NCBI RefSeq assembly: GCF_009688945.1
Contig: NZ_AP021874.1
Coordinates: 4,526,001-4,590,000, forward strand
Source: Desulfosarcina alkanivorans
GTDB lineage: Bacteria > Desulfobacterota > Desulfobacteria > Desulfobacterales > Desulfosarcinaceae
Length of the DNA stretch: 64,000 bases
Reading direction: 5' to 3'
Below the pieces are notes generated by a model. It saw only the letters and a list, made by a program, of their open reading frames with translations, was not told where the DNA came from and did no database searches. The position numbers were made by a program, and so were the translations under genes. Below are positions 16,551 to 25,820 of the stretch, piece after piece (position 1 is the stretch's first letter; every line of letters begins with the position of its first letter).

Positions 16551-17719
16551 ATGGTCCCCACCAGAAGCGTCAAACGCAATCCGCCATGCAGCAGCGGCAT
16601 CTGCCGAACGGCAAAAGGCAGCGTTTCCACTAAATCCCGGTGCGGTGCAATCAAGGCCACATCCCACCCATGGAAGGCGGCCTTCAGGTGACTGCCGATG
16701 TGCGCGAACAGTTCGGCGGCCCGGTTCTTCGAACCGATCCGGATGCCGTAGGGTGGGTTGATCGCCACCAGCCCTGGCCGAACATCGTATTGATCCCCCT
16801 TGCAATCAAAAAAATCCCGAGTCACCACGCCTACGGCATCGGACAACCCATTTTCAGAAATTGTGGCCGATAATTGTCTGCAAGCCGCTCCATCGATGTC
16901 CGACGAAAAAATCCGCGGTCGCTTCAGCACCTGCTCGCTGGCAATGGCCTGGCGTTTCAGGAAGGTCCACTGGCGCTCGCTAAATGCCGGCCAATCCGTG
17001 AAGGCAAAGCCGCGCCGCGAACCCGGCGCCATCTGTTTGGCCAGCATCGCCGCTTCCAAGGCAAAGGAACCAGAACCACACATGGGATCGGCCAAAGGGC
17101 GGCCACCATCGTAGCCGGCCTTCATCAGGATAGCTGCTGCCAGAGTCTCCCGCAGGGGTGCCTGCGCCGGCCCCTGTTTGACCCCACGCTTATAGAGCGG
17201 CATGCCGCTGCTGTCCAGGGAGAGCGTCACCCGGTCGTCAACCAGACGCACAAACAAAGTTTGCTCCGAACTGGAGGGCGGCAGCGTGCCTGAACGCCGG
17301 CCGATTCCTTCCAGGATGCCCTGCGACACGGCTTCGGTATGGTAGAGCCTGGAGTTTCGGCTGGTGGCTTGAATGCGTGGCAGCACGCCGGCCGGCAGAA
17401 ACAAGTCCCAAGGAACCGCCGCAGACCGTTTTCTCAACTTACGCAGATTGGTGGCCTCAAAGGAATCGATGCGCATGAGAATCCGAGTGGCCGTACGCGA
17501 ATGCAGATTGACCCGCTGGCAGTCCACGAACCGCCCGGCAAAGGTCACGCCGCCAGGTTCTACCCAGATGTCGCTCGCATCAATCCCTAAATCGATCAAC
17601 TCCTGCCGGAAGCATTCCTCGAAGCGCGGGGGAACGATCGCGAAATAGTCCCGCACCCGGCCGATGACGTGTCGTCGGAGGCGTTTCTGAAAAGCGGGCG
17701 TATTAACGGTTTTCTCCAT
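16544..17719 (-). CDS. THUMP-type 23S rRNA/RNA methyltransferase
   Basis: The 391-residue protein resembles the N-terminal methyltransferase part of RlmL (23S rRNA m2G2445). It has an N-terminal THUMP-like RNA-binding region (about 25-160), then the SAM-dependent methyltransferase core with DPMCGSGSFALEAA (SAM-binding) and the catalytic NPPYG (AINPPYGIRIG). It acts on cytoplasmic RNA; the exact guanosine is not decided by sequence. It is divergent from the DUF362 gene. A decayed second copy with the same neighbour lies at 32,500-33,204. Confidence 0.88.
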   Translation of the reverse strand: MEKTVNTPAFQKRLRRHVIGRVRDYFAIVPPRFEECFRQELIDLGIDASDIWVEPGGVTFAGRFVDCQRVNLHSRTATRILMRIDSFEATNLRKLRKRSAAVPWDLFLPAGVLPRIQATSRNSRLYHTEAVSQGILEGIGRRSGTLPPSSSEQTLFVRLVDDRVTLSLDSSGMPLYKRGVKQGPAQAPLRETLAAAILMKAGYDGGRPLADPMCGSGSFALEAAMLAKQMAPGSRRGFAFTDWPAFSERQWTFLKRQAIASEQVLKRPRIFSSDIDGAACRQLSATISENGLSDAVGVVTRDFFDCKGDQYDVRPGLVAINPPYGIRIGSKNRAAELFAHIGSHLKAAFHGWDVALIAPHRDLVETLPFAVRQMPLLHGGLRLTLLVGTIK

Positions 17720-17889
17720 ATCGTACTCGGCAGAGATGAGGGGGAAGGTTGCTCCGATATCGAGCGATTTACGAAACCGCCAACTTGGGGTTGGTAATCA
17801 ACCGCATCGATACTAAGTTGCTTTTACGCAAACAGTATCAGTTCGCGAAACCATGTTCAATCGCTGTCACTCCGAAAGCGCCTGCTGTC

Positions 17890-18996
17890 ATGCCCACGGT
17901 CTTCATTCGTAACGCTGCCTACAACGAGCATGTCTTGCGGCCCATCATTTACGAGATGCTGGCTTCCGGGGAAGCTCCGGTCATCAAGGCCGGCACCCGG
18001 GTGTTGATCAAGCCCAACTTTCTCGCTCCGGCGGTTCCCGAAAAGGCCCTGACCACCCATCCGCTGATCGTCAGGGCCGTGGCCGAATTCGCTCTGGAAA
18101 AAGGGGCCCGCGTCCAGATCTCGGACAGCCCGGCCATGGGCAGCTTCGCTAAGTTGATGAAAAAGGGCGGCTACGAGGAGGAGTTGAAAGACTTGGATGT
18201 ATCGGCCCGGCCCTTCGAGAAAACCGTTTCCGTGGATGTGGGCGAGCCTTTCGGCAGCATCGCAGTGGCCAAGGATGCCCTGGAAGCCGATGTGGTGCTC
18301 AACCTGGCCAAACTCAAAACCCACGCCCAGATGATGCTGACACTGGGAGTTAAAAACCTGTTCGGCTGCATCGTGGGTTTTGAAAAGCCCGAATGGCACA
18401 TGCGCACCGGGGTGGACCGCCACCTGTTCGGCCGCCTGATCGTCAGCATTTTCGAAGCGGTGGGGCCGGAATACACAATCCTGGACGGTATTCTGGCCAT
18501 GGAAGGGCAGGGGCCGGGCAAAAGTGGCACCCCCAGGGAGTTGGGCCTGCTGCTCGGCGGGAAAAGCGCCCATGCCGTGGATCATGTGGCCTGTCTGATC
18601 ACCGGGATGGACCCTGAATCCCTGGAAACCCAATGCAATGCCCGGGAAATGAACGTTTACGACGGCCGCGTCCACATCAATGGCGACCTCAACATCCTGG
18701 ACAACTTCCAGTTTCCAGAGCTGGGATCGCTGACCATGGGGCCGGACTATCTGGGCCGACTCATGCGCAAATACATAATCCAGCAGCCGGTGGCCAACAA
18801 CAAACTGTGCAAATTGTGCGGCGAGTGCTGGAAATACTGCCCGGCGGAAGCGGTCTCCTACACGGACCGGGGCATCTCCTTCAACACTGACATCTGCATC
18901 CGTTGTTACTGCTGCCTGGAGGTGTGCCCTCATGCGGCCATCCGTGCCAAAAAACCCTTGGCAGGCAAAATGATCGACTGGTTCCGGAACCGGTAG
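17890..18996 (+). CDS. DUF362 protein with C-terminal 2x[4Fe-4S] ferredoxin domain, copy 1
   Basis: The 368-residue protein starts at 17890 (MPTVFIRNAAYNEH); the open frame continues upstream to 17749 without support. The DUF362 body (about 1-300) includes VLIKPNFLAP and LAKLKTHAQMMLTLGVKNLFG. It ends in two ferredoxin clusters, CKLCGECWKYCP and CIRCYCCLEVCP. DUF362 proteins are cytoplasmic iron-sulfur proteins of unclear function. A paralogue of about 85% similarity is at 33,336-34,445, and both keep related DNA just upstream. It is followed by a broken ssb. Confidence 0.88.
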   Translation: MPTVFIRNAAYNEHVLRPIIYEMLASGEAPVIKAGTRVLIKPNFLAPAVPEKALTTHPLIVRAVAEFALEKGARVQISDSPAMGSFAKLMKKGGYEEELKDLDVSARPFEKTVSVDVGEPFGSIAVAKDALEADVVLNLAKLKTHAQMMLTLGVKNLFGCIVGFEKPEWHMRTGVDRHLFGRLIVSIFEAVGPEYTILDGILAMEGQGPGKSGTPRELGLLLGGKSAHAVDHVACLITGMDPESLETQCNAREMNVYDGRVHINGDLNILDNFQFPELGSLTMGPDYLGRLMRKYIIQQPVANNKLCKLCGECWKYCPAEAVSYTDRGISFNTDICIRCYCCLEVCPHAAIRAKKPLAGKMIDWFRNR

Positions 18997-19077
18997 GGTT
19001 TGCAATGACAGAGAATTTTATTTTCGATGGAAACAACGGGCAAAATTGTTAGCCCATTAATGAAAGGAAGGATGCAT

Positions 19078-19562
19078 ATGGCTGGCATCAATAAAGTAAT
19101 CTTGGTAGGCCATCTGGGAAGAGATCCTGAAGTACGGTACACACCGGACGGAAGGGGCGTTTTAATTTCACTATGGCAACCACCGAAACGTGGAAAGATA
19201 AAAACACCGGTGAACGCCGCGAAAAAACGGAATGGCATCGCGTGGTTATTTTCGGCCCCGTAGCCGAGATAGCAGGCCAATATCTGTCCAAAGGGAAACA
19301 GGTATATATAGAAGGAAAACTGCAGACCCGCAAGTGGCAGGGTCAAGACGGCCAAGACCGCTACACCACCGAGGTGGTGGTCGATATGCGAGGAACCATG
19401 CAGATGCTGGGCTCCCGTGGAGATGGCGGCGGCTACCAAGGGCAGAGCGCGTCTCAACAGGCCTCCAGCGGTGGCTATGGAGCGGGAGGGGATGGCTCCC
19501 CGGACCAAGGCTACCCCCAGCAGCCGTATCAGGGCGGCCAGGAGGATGACATTCCCTTTTGA
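19078..19562 (+). pseudogene. ssb: single-stranded DNA-binding protein gene with frameshift, copy 1
   Basis: The N-terminus (MAGINKVILVGHLGRDPEVRYTPDGR) and the remainder (FNFTMATTETWKDKNTGERREK ... QEDDIPF) are both clear SSB sequence, but they lie in different frames. The shift falls around 19,158-19,172 and corresponds to one missing base. The OB-fold, the Gly/Gln-rich tail and the acidic tip DDIPF are otherwise preserved. An intact paralogue lies at 36,918-37,409. A real 1-bp deletion is most likely; a sequencing error is possible. Confidence 0.85.
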
Positions 19563-19574
19563 TGAGCGATAAAG

Positions 19575-19692
19575 TTGTTGCTTTTCTTCTCTTTACTATT
19601 TTTCTTGCTAAATACCAGCGCATTCGGGTTTTCAAACGGAAGCTTTGAAACAGGAGATTATTCAGATTGGTCAATTATTGGAAGCAATCTCA
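19575..19692 (+). pseudogene. N-terminal stub of a PEP-CTERM-type exported protein
   Basis: The frame starting TTG at 19575 encodes a signal peptide (LLFFSLLFFLLNTSAFGF) followed by SNGSFETGDYSDWSIIG. That start pattern is typical of exported PEP-CTERM proteins. It ends where the IS200 remnant begins, so the gene looks truncated by insertion and the rest is absent. Confidence 0.5.
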
Positions 19693-20075
19693 CGATGGAT
19701 TCGGATGGTACTCTTCCCTTTCAAAAAATCGATTATAAACGCTATGCTGAACTTCGGTGGCACGCTCATACACATGTGGACATGGTCTGACATCAGATAC
19801 CCTTCAACCAGTTCAACTCCCTTCTGGCCACATAACTGGTTGATAATCTCACCAACCGATTTCCGAAATTTGCCTCATAATCGCATCTTGCGATACTTGG
19901 GAACAATTACCACATGTTATTTGCAATCCCATCTTACATGCGATAAGCTTTGCCAATCGTGCATAGGTTCTTCCTCCAGTTCCGCCCCTTGGACGCTTTC
20001 CCGGAGGAAGAACCTATTTTATTTCTCGCCGGAACGGGAAAGCCTTTCCGGGTCCTCCACCAGAGGTGGAGGGTA
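19671..20075 (-). mobile_element. degenerate IS200-type element with dead transposase
   Basis: The minus strand from about 19,955 to 19,671 encodes an IS200 TnpA-like sequence: HVVIVPKYRKM, then GKFRKSVGEIINQLCGQKG, the HUH motif SDHVHMCMSVPPKFS, and FLKGKSTIRIH. At least two stops interrupt it (TAA before HVV, TGA before GKF). Upstream, a 15-bp perfect hairpin (ATAGGTTCTTCCTCC 19963-19977 with 20003-20017) and an 8-bp hairpin (20054-20072) resemble subterminal structures of this IS group. It is not functional. Confidence 0.75.
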
Positions 20076-20139
20076 TTGTTCGCAACTAAGCGATTCTTCT
20101 GTTTCATATAATCCAATGCGACCCCACCCACAACCTCTG

Positions 20140-21432
20140 CTACATCCTGCCTCCTGCCATTAATTTTGCCTGCGGACTAAACCGCAACAGGACCGCTCCC
20201 AAAGGCGCCATCAAAGCCCCTACTCCAAATAAAGCAAATGCCGGCCACCAATTCGTAGCAGCAGTCGGGTCACCTGGACCGTTAAAGATTTCTAACACAT
20301 ACCCAAATCCGAGTGGTGAAATCACCATCATCAAGGCGCCGATAGCTCCTTCCAGCCCTAAAAAGGTCCCTCTTATTTTTGGTTCAGTCATTTCAGTTAA
20401 ACCCGCCTTAAAAATGGAGGTATCGGCAACTACCCAGAACCCAATCCACAACGCAACCACCATTACCAAGGTTAAACTTGTCTTACTACCGATCAAGAAA
20501 CCCAGAATAAATTGCGGAATAAGGCTGCAAAGCGAACATAGCAGGATGCTTTTGGTACGGCCGATTTTGTCAGCCAGAAAACCAATTCCTAATACCGACG
20601 GCGCTGCGATTACGGTAATAAAACCTGCCGCAAAACCTCCCCAGACGACCGATTTATCAACAGCCATTCCCGACAAACTTGCCGCAGCCACCATGGCCGG
20701 ACCAATCCATTGCTGATACCCTAATTCCCACATATGCCCCATGTATGCCAAAATAATATAAATAGGTCCCTTATAACCACCTGCTGGGGCTGGTAATGGC
20801 CCGTTGCCTGGAGTCGCACTTTGTTTGCCAACAGGCTGAGGACCGCTAACTTCAACGTTGGTTCCTTCTGGCAGTTCTGGTTTTTCAGGAATAAAAAGCG
20901 CAATCAAGAATCCTATGAACACGGGCATCGTTGTTGCGATTATTCCGGCCCGCCAACCATAGGCTGCAGCCATTGGAGCCGCCACAAAATATCCGATAAG
21001 CCCAGAAACCATGATTGCTGCACTGTACGTTCCTATTGCCCCGCCACGCGCACGGGGTTCAAACCAGTTGGATAACAACGACATACCTGGAGCATAAATG
21101 GCCCCTGCTGCAATGCCGCAACCCAACCTTAAAATTAAAATACTAATCAGATTTTTGCTAACTAGCGCAAACAGAATTGAAAAAATGCCGGAAAACAGCG
21201 TCGCTACGACAACAATCTTTTTGGGCCCCATACGATCCGATAACACGCCGGACACGATTACAATGAACACGTATCCGGCAACTGTGGCAGACATGATTAA
21301 GCCCGTATCCGAGGGTGACAGCGAAAATTCCATAGCCAAATATTTAACTATCGCCGAAAAATTGTAAAAAGGAATATACCCAAATAAAATTGAAATAGAC
21401 ATCATAAGAAGGACTTTATTTTTTTTAGACAT
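20140..21432 (-). CDS. MFS transporter
   Basis: The 430-residue protein shows about 12 hydrophobic segments and the MFS motif between spans 2 and 3 (VLSDRMGPKKIV, matching G-x-x-x-D-R-x-G-R-K). A second copy of the pattern (GFLADKIGRTKSI) lies after a central hydrophilic loop (about residues 195-225). It belongs with oxalate/formate-antiporter-like and organic anion carriers by general appearance; the substrate is not determinable. It has the same strand as the glycyl radical enzymes and could supply or export their substrate or product (inference), though an IS200 and intron remnants separate them. Confidence 0.85.
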   Translation of the reverse strand: MSKKNKVLLMMSISILFGYIPFYNFSAIVKYLAMEFSLSPSDTGLIMSATVAGYVFIVIVSGVLSDRMGPKKIVVVATLFSGIFSILFALVSKNLISILILRLGCGIAAGAIYAPGMSLLSNWFEPRARGGAIGTYSAAIMVSGLIGYFVAAPMAAAYGWRAGIIATTMPVFIGFLIALFIPEKPELPEGTNVEVSGPQPVGKQSATPGNGPLPAPAGGYKGPIYIILAYMGHMWELGYQQWIGPAMVAAASLSGMAVDKSVVWGGFAAGFITVIAAPSVLGIGFLADKIGRTKSILLCSLCSLIPQFILGFLIGSKTSLTLVMVVALWIGFWVVADTSIFKAGLTEMTEPKIRGTFLGLEGAIGALMMVISPLGFGYVLEIFNGPGDPTAATNWWPAFALFGVGALMAPLGAVLLRFSPQAKLMAGGRM

Positions 21433-21719
21433 ATTGTGTTTTTCCTTTCAGTAAACTTCCTTCCGATAACTTTTTGTGAAAGAGGTGGGGTATGCGTTTT
21501 AGTCAACCATCCGCCATTTATTCCATTTTTCCACTTATAATCATTTTGCGTTGTCTGCTCCATCAGACGGTAGAAGGGCAGAACACTGGCTTTGGATGTA
21601 CGCCTTAAATCTGAGCTAAAAGATCCGACCCGAAAGGGGCCGGAATTGGTATAGCCTATAGAAGAGGTTAAACTGCCTTGCCTCCTGAGGAGGCAAAGGG
21701 GAGTTGCCCCAGGTTTGTT
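21433..21719. other. flank of IS200 element with right-end hairpin
   Basis: No gene. TTGCCTCC (21678-21685) and GGAGGCAA (21689-21696) form an 8-bp hairpin just downstream of the transposase stop, as expected for the end recognised by an IS200 transposase. The remaining sequence is the presumed leader of the MFS gene. Confidence 0.55.
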
Positions 21720-22148
21720 TTAATTCTTCGGTGTTTCTGATTCTCGCTCTTTTGATTCTTGATACTTTACATATTTCCGGATCTTTTCTGAATCCAGCCC
21801 AATGGTATCAACACAGTACCCTCTGGCCCAGAAATGATTACCCCAATAGGGTTTTTCTTTGACCTTACGAAATCTGTTAAATATTCGAATTGCTGTCCTT
21901 CCTTTAAGCGTCCCGACATATCCCGAATTAGACACCTTCGGAGGCACAAGCGCTAAGAGGTGCACATGATCCACTTGCACATTCAATTCCACTACCTCAC
22001 AGCCTTGTTGATCGGAAAAGGCCCGAATACATGCTTCAACCTCCCCAGCTACCTTCCCAGTAAGAACCCTGAACCGGTACTTGGGGACCCAGACGATGAG
22101 ATGTTGGCTAAACCATAATGTCTGTGCTAACTTGCGAAATCGACTCAT
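21720..22148 (-). mobile_element. tnpA: IS200/IS605-family transposase TnpA, intact
   Basis: The 142-residue Y1 HUH transposase is complete: metal-binding HUH in VDHVHLLALVPPK, TLKGRTAIRIF, and a C-terminal region with candidate nucleophile tyrosines (GYCVDT, RKYVKYQE). It catalyses single-strand excision and insertion. Hairpins lie on both sides (21678-21696; AGTTGT 22166-22171 with ACAACT 22176-22181), so the element spans roughly 21,650-22,190. No accessory tnpB is present. The length is slightly below the usual 145-155. Confidence 0.88.
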
Positions 22149-22189
22149 TTGTTACTCCTCGGCTCAGTTGTGGGGACAACTCGGCCTTG

Positions 22190-22660
22190 GATTTATAGGG
22201 ATAGGGAGTAGCCTCGCGGCTACCCCCTCCCACACCACCGGACATACGGGTCACGTATCCGGCGGTTCGGCTGGTCAGAACAGGAGCAGATAAAAAAAAC
22301 ATCAATCCTGCCGGGCTTTATACAAGCACAACGCTACCGGCATTTCAGCGGCTGCTGCAATATGCCGGTAAGAATATGCTCTTCAATAACCACGACCATT
22401 TACCCATACCATTCGGCTGGGCACCGTTCGGGCCTTCGTCGGGGTGAGGCCTCCGGGTATACTTCTCCCTCCTTCGGGAGGCCCGGCTCGTTTCCACCGG
22501 CTACTATGCCCTCTGCTGACTTCTGCCACGCGGTCGCCTCCCCTTAATGAGTCGTTCAGATGGCAAAGCCACTGAACTCTGACCAGGTCCAGAGGACCAG
22601 GGTTTCTATGCTGGACTAAAATCATCGAAACTGCAATCAAGGCCCAACGCAACGGCATCA
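22190..22660 (-). mobile_element. group II intron remnant (domain V/VI-like)
   Basis: On the minus strand, GAACCGCCGGATACG (from about 22,266) followed by CCGTATGTCCGGTGG forms a domain V-like stem with an interruption. A domain VI-like hairpin (TAGCC-GCGA-GGCTA) and GGGAGGGGG follow, as in bacterial group II intron 3' ends. The segment 22,430-22,560 (CTCCCTCCTTCGGGAGG and the translated string PSADFC on the plus strand) recalls sequence commonly found with such introns. No maturase is present. Recognition is from memory and not from a covariance model. Confidence 0.45.
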
Positions 22661-22807
22661 TCAAGGCTACCATGGGATTCCATCATTACCTGCTAGGTGG
22701 CCCATAGTTGCTTTCAGAAGGATCGGTCCACTCCCCCCGCAAGCCGCCGGGGCATATCAACGATAGAGGAAATCGCGGCCTGCGGCGGAGAATGGTTCCG
22801 GAATGGT

Positions 22808-25231
22808 TTAATGGAATTTCAGCTCGGTCCTTCTGATGACTTCATCCTGTACCCCTTTATCCAAGTGGATGAAATAGGCGCTGAATCCGGCCACACGGAC
22901 GACCAGATCTCTGTATTTTTCCGGATGCGCCTGGGCATCTTTCAGGGTGTCGGAGTCGACGCAGTTAAACTGAACATGGGATCCGCCCTTGTCCATATAA
23001 CCCTTTACAATTGAAAGAAGATTACGCGTCCCGGCTCCACCCTCTAAAGTCGCTGGATGGAATTTCATGTTGAGATGATTCGAGGTGAAGGCTGCGGCAT
23101 CTTGCGCCTGAGCCGCTGAGTTTGCGAGCGCCGTTGGGCCGTTCGTGTCGGAGCCGGGCATTGCCGAAACGCTTCCGTCAGTGAGTGCCCTTCTGGCTTC
23201 TCTTCCGCACGGGAGCGCACCCGTCACGGCTCCGTGAAGATTGTGGGCGCTCTTGGAATAGGCATCCGGTTTGCCTTTCTTGCCCAGATAACACGGGCCC
23301 GCCCTGTAGTAGCTCACTAAATAGTCATCGTAGACCTTCCGCACCAGTGCGGTCATTTCATCATCATCGTTTCCATGCTTGGGGGCGTTCAGACACATCT
23401 TCTTGATTTTCTCATAGCCTTCAAAATTGGCTTCCAGCGCCTTCATTAACTCTCCCATCGTCAGCTTCTTGTCTTCGAAGACCAGCTTCTTCACGGCAGC
23501 CAATGAGTTGGCCGTGTCGACGACCCCACAGATGATATGCACGGCAGTACTGTACTTCGCACCGCCCGCCCAGCAGGCCTTGCCGTTTTCAATGCAACCG
23601 TCCAGCAGGCTTGACCGCAGGGGAACGGGCAGGTATTCCTCCGACATCATGCAGCCTATTCTGCCGTGGTTACGAACGAGCTCCGTACCATACTGCATCT
23701 GTTCTCTGAAGGCCTCATACAGGTCTTCGTAGGTGGCGAAAGACTCGGCGGCTCCCGTCTTGGGTCCAATCTGCTGCCCCGTGAGAGGGTCCTTTCCATC
23801 GTTCAAGGCAAACTCAAGCGCCTTGGCAATACAATGGCTCCCTTCAAGATGATGAGAAGTCGCACCATTAGGAGCGGTGGTCACGCAGCCGGCAACAGCG
23901 CCGCGTCGAGCCTCCGCAAGGGTTATTCCGTCCGCACGGTACTGATCCAAGAGCCTTTGCACCATGATGTTGGTGTTCATGAACTGGGGTTGGCCCACTC
24001 CGGTCCGCACCAGATCAACCGCCTTCGAAAGGAAGTCCTCCTTCAAATTGTCATGATAGAAAAGGGCAAAGGTGGGCTGAATATTCCTCAGAGCTATCTG
24101 GGCGTCAAGCAGCAGATAGTCCAGCTCCGCAGTGGCATCCTTCCCATCTGACGTGATCCCTCCGATGGATATGGTTTGACCCATGTCCGCCGAATTGGCT
24201 TTTTGAAACTCCTGGCCGAAATAATATCCCATCTCCTGAAACTTGATGAAAAGCATCTTAAGCAGGTAGACGGCTTCCTCCTTCGTGATGAGGCCGGCCT
24301 GCTTATCCTTCTGATAGAACGGCTCAAGGATCTGGCCCATATAGCCCAGTGAGGTTCCGCAACCCACCTGCTCAATTTGAAGGGCCGTATGCGTGAAGAA
24401 GAGGGATTGGACAGCCTCCCGGAAGGACCTCGGCGTGTTCTCAGGAACCCACTCGCAGATCTCCGCAATTTCAAGCAACTCCTTAACCCTTTCTGGATTT
24501 TTTTCCTTGGCTGCCATGTCTTTGGCCAGTTCGGCATATCTATGGGCCCAATGAATGACCGTCCGCAACTCGGTATGAACCGCCTCATAGAAGACCCTTT
24601 TCTCGTTTGCGGCGTCCACATTGCTCAGCGGCAGCGCTTTGAGCCGTTCCTCGACATCCTTGATAATCCCTCCCACCCCTTTGGTGAGCACCTTGTGGTA
24701 ATTAGCAAGGCCTGCACCGTTGGGCCACGAAGTAAAATTGTAAAAAAGGCCTGCCACTTGGGGCGGAAGAGGGCTGAAACCATACATCTCCTCGAATTTT
24801 TTGTTGGATCGGTCATTGAGGGTCTTACCATCCCAGTAGGCGATAACTTCCTCGAACAGTTTCTTGTCTTCATCGGAAATCGTGACGTCGCCGAGGTGGC
24901 TCACGGCCTTTACGTCCTTCTTCATCCAGTCGATATTCCATTCCGGATGGGCATATATTCCCATAGGGAAGGCTGCCATGCTGCCGACGATCAGGCTCTC
25001 GTCGACATAAAGTCCCTTTTCTTTCATGAGTTTCTCAAAAAACTTGGCCCTTCTGATCAAATGGGGCAGTCCTTCGGTTTCCCGATAAGACTCCATCAAG
25101 ACCTCGATTCTTTGTATGTCGAGCTTTTGAGGCGTATCCAACAGCTGAGCCTTCAGCCTTTGGATCCGTTCCTCATCAACCTCAAAGCCCCTTTCGTCAA
25201 AATTCTCCTTCCTTGCCATTGCCATTGCCAT
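22808..25231 (-). CDS. glycyl radical enzyme A, substrate unknown
   Basis: The 807-residue enzyme belongs to the pyruvate formate-lyase-like glycyl radical superfamily (cytoplasmic, anaerobic). The glycyl radical motif is RVAGFSAYF (Gly782). The catalytic thiyl Cys is Cys449 in VAGCVTTAP. The residue two after the Cys is Thr, not the Glu of the GCVEP motif found in diol dehydratase, choline lyase and isethionate lyase branches. There is no double Cys as in PFL. Substrate class is thus unassigned. Its 5' context has a sigma54 promoter and AAAGGAGGAAGCG before the ATG. Paralogue B differs at about 55 residues, clustered at 94-173, 342-343, 451-469, 510-565 and 633-645. Confidence 0.95.
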   Translation of the reverse strand: MAMAMARKENFDERGFEVDEERIQRLKAQLLDTPQKLDIQRIEVLMESYRETEGLPHLIRRAKFFEKLMKEKGLYVDESLIVGSMAAFPMGIYAHPEWNIDWMKKDVKAVSHLGDVTISDEDKKLFEEVIAYWDGKTLNDRSNKKFEEMYGFSPLPPQVAGLFYNFTSWPNGAGLANYHKVLTKGVGGIIKDVEERLKALPLSNVDAANEKRVFYEAVHTELRTVIHWAHRYAELAKDMAAKEKNPERVKELLEIAEICEWVPENTPRSFREAVQSLFFTHTALQIEQVGCGTSLGYMGQILEPFYQKDKQAGLITKEEAVYLLKMLFIKFQEMGYYFGQEFQKANSADMGQTISIGGITSDGKDATAELDYLLLDAQIALRNIQPTFALFYHDNLKEDFLSKAVDLVRTGVGQPQFMNTNIMVQRLLDQYRADGITLAEARRGAVAGCVTTAPNGATSHHLEGSHCIAKALEFALNDGKDPLTGQQIGPKTGAAESFATYEDLYEAFREQMQYGTELVRNHGRIGCMMSEEYLPVPLRSSLLDGCIENGKACWAGGAKYSTAVHIICGVVDTANSLAAVKKLVFEDKKLTMGELMKALEANFEGYEKIKKMCLNAPKHGNDDDEMTALVRKVYDDYLVSYYRAGPCYLGKKGKPDAYSKSAHNLHGAVTGALPCGREARRALTDGSVSAMPGSDTNGPTALANSAAQAQDAAAFTSNHLNMKFHPATLEGGAGTRNLLSIVKGYMDKGGSHVQFNCVDSDTLKDAQAHPEKYRDLVVRVAGFSAYFIHLDKGVQDEVIRRTELKFH

Positions 25232-25315
25232 ATCGCTTCCTCCTTTCCATATTTACTCGTGATTCATGGGTCCGTGCTGGTTGTTTTAGACCCTTTCCAA
25301 CGCATTCATACAGCT

Positions 25316-25332
25316 CGCAGGATTAATGCCAA
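25316..25332 (-). promoter_or_regulatory. sigma54 -24/-12 promoter of enzyme A
   Basis: On the minus strand TTGGCATTAATCCTGCG matches the YTGGCAC-N5-TTGC consensus, with GG and GC ten bases apart. It lies 85 bases before the enzyme start. The neighbouring regulator is a sigma54 activator, which supports the call. An identical site precedes enzyme B. Confidence 0.75.
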
Positions 25333-25443
25333 GGCCATTACATGAGGAAAAAACGTGTAAACATTTAAATTCAGATGGTTTTTGTGTAGGATGGATTTGA
25401 GGTCGGAAGGAAATAAGAAAACAAAATGGTCGAAATTTCGTCT

Positions 25444-25722
25444 TCAGATCGATATATCGTCTCTTTCCCGCTTGGCGGCGATACCAAGACGAGACATAGC
25501 GCTATAGAGGGTTGAAGGCTTCAAACCCAGAAGTTCCGCAGCCCCCCTGGGCCCTTTGATTCGCCACCTGGTGGTTTTCAGGATTTTCAAAATATGATGC
25601 CGTTCAGCTTCTTTCAGGGTCTCAATCCGGTAGGGGGAAGCTTTGTTTACCTGAGGAAGTTCAACAATGAGAGTATCTCCGGAACTGATGATGACCGCAC
25701 GTTCAATCACGGTGGGTGCCAA
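25444..25722 (-). pseudogene. orphan Fis-type HTH end of the sigma54 regulator
   Basis: The final 88 or so codons are identical to the C-terminus of the full regulator at 29,819-31,867 (VIERAVIISSGDTLIVELPQ through the Fis helix-turn-helix to RERDDISI). The identity stops exactly at the repeat boundary (25,710), where unrelated sequence gives a chance TTG start. AAA+ and sensory domains are missing. It is a duplication by-product. If translated, it would be a lone DNA-binding domain able to compete at the operator (speculative). Confidence 0.85.
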
Positions 25723-25739
25723 CTACCTTGACACCCACC
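25711..25739 (-). terminator. hairpin at the repeat boundary behind the activase gene
   Basis: GGTGGGTG (25711-25718) pairs with CACCCACC (25732-25739) over a 13-nt loop. It lies about 80 bases after the activase stop on the minus strand and abuts the repeat junction. There is no T-run, so it may instead be a trace of the recombination junction. Confidence 0.4.
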
Positions 25740-25820
25740 GTTTTCGGTATCCTGAGTGCGCTTATACACTCTGCCATGTCTAATGAATTATGACCGCATT
25801 AGCAAGAGTTCACTCTTCCA

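Larger units (their letters stand above)
22722..25710 (-). repeat. 2,989-bp direct repeat, copy A
   Basis: This segment equals 27,097-30,085 at a constant offset of 4,375 bp without indels. It covers 86 bp downstream of the enzyme gene, the complete glycyl radical enzyme A gene, its sigma54 promoter and the 3' end of the regulator gene. Identity is near perfect except in discrete patches within the enzyme gene. Confidence 0.97.

Noticed and set aside
19671..19955. Recoded stops in the IS200 remnant
   Set aside because: Two different stops (TAA and TGA) and an intact relative nearby show ordinary decay.
22362..22547. 61-codon frame containing PSADFC
   Set aside because: Probably a spurious translation of intron-associated sequence; no ribosome site.
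24377..25345. 322-codon plus-strand frames, duplicated at 28,752-29,720
   Set aside because: Antisense to the glycyl radical enzymes; duplicated only because the underlying repeat is.
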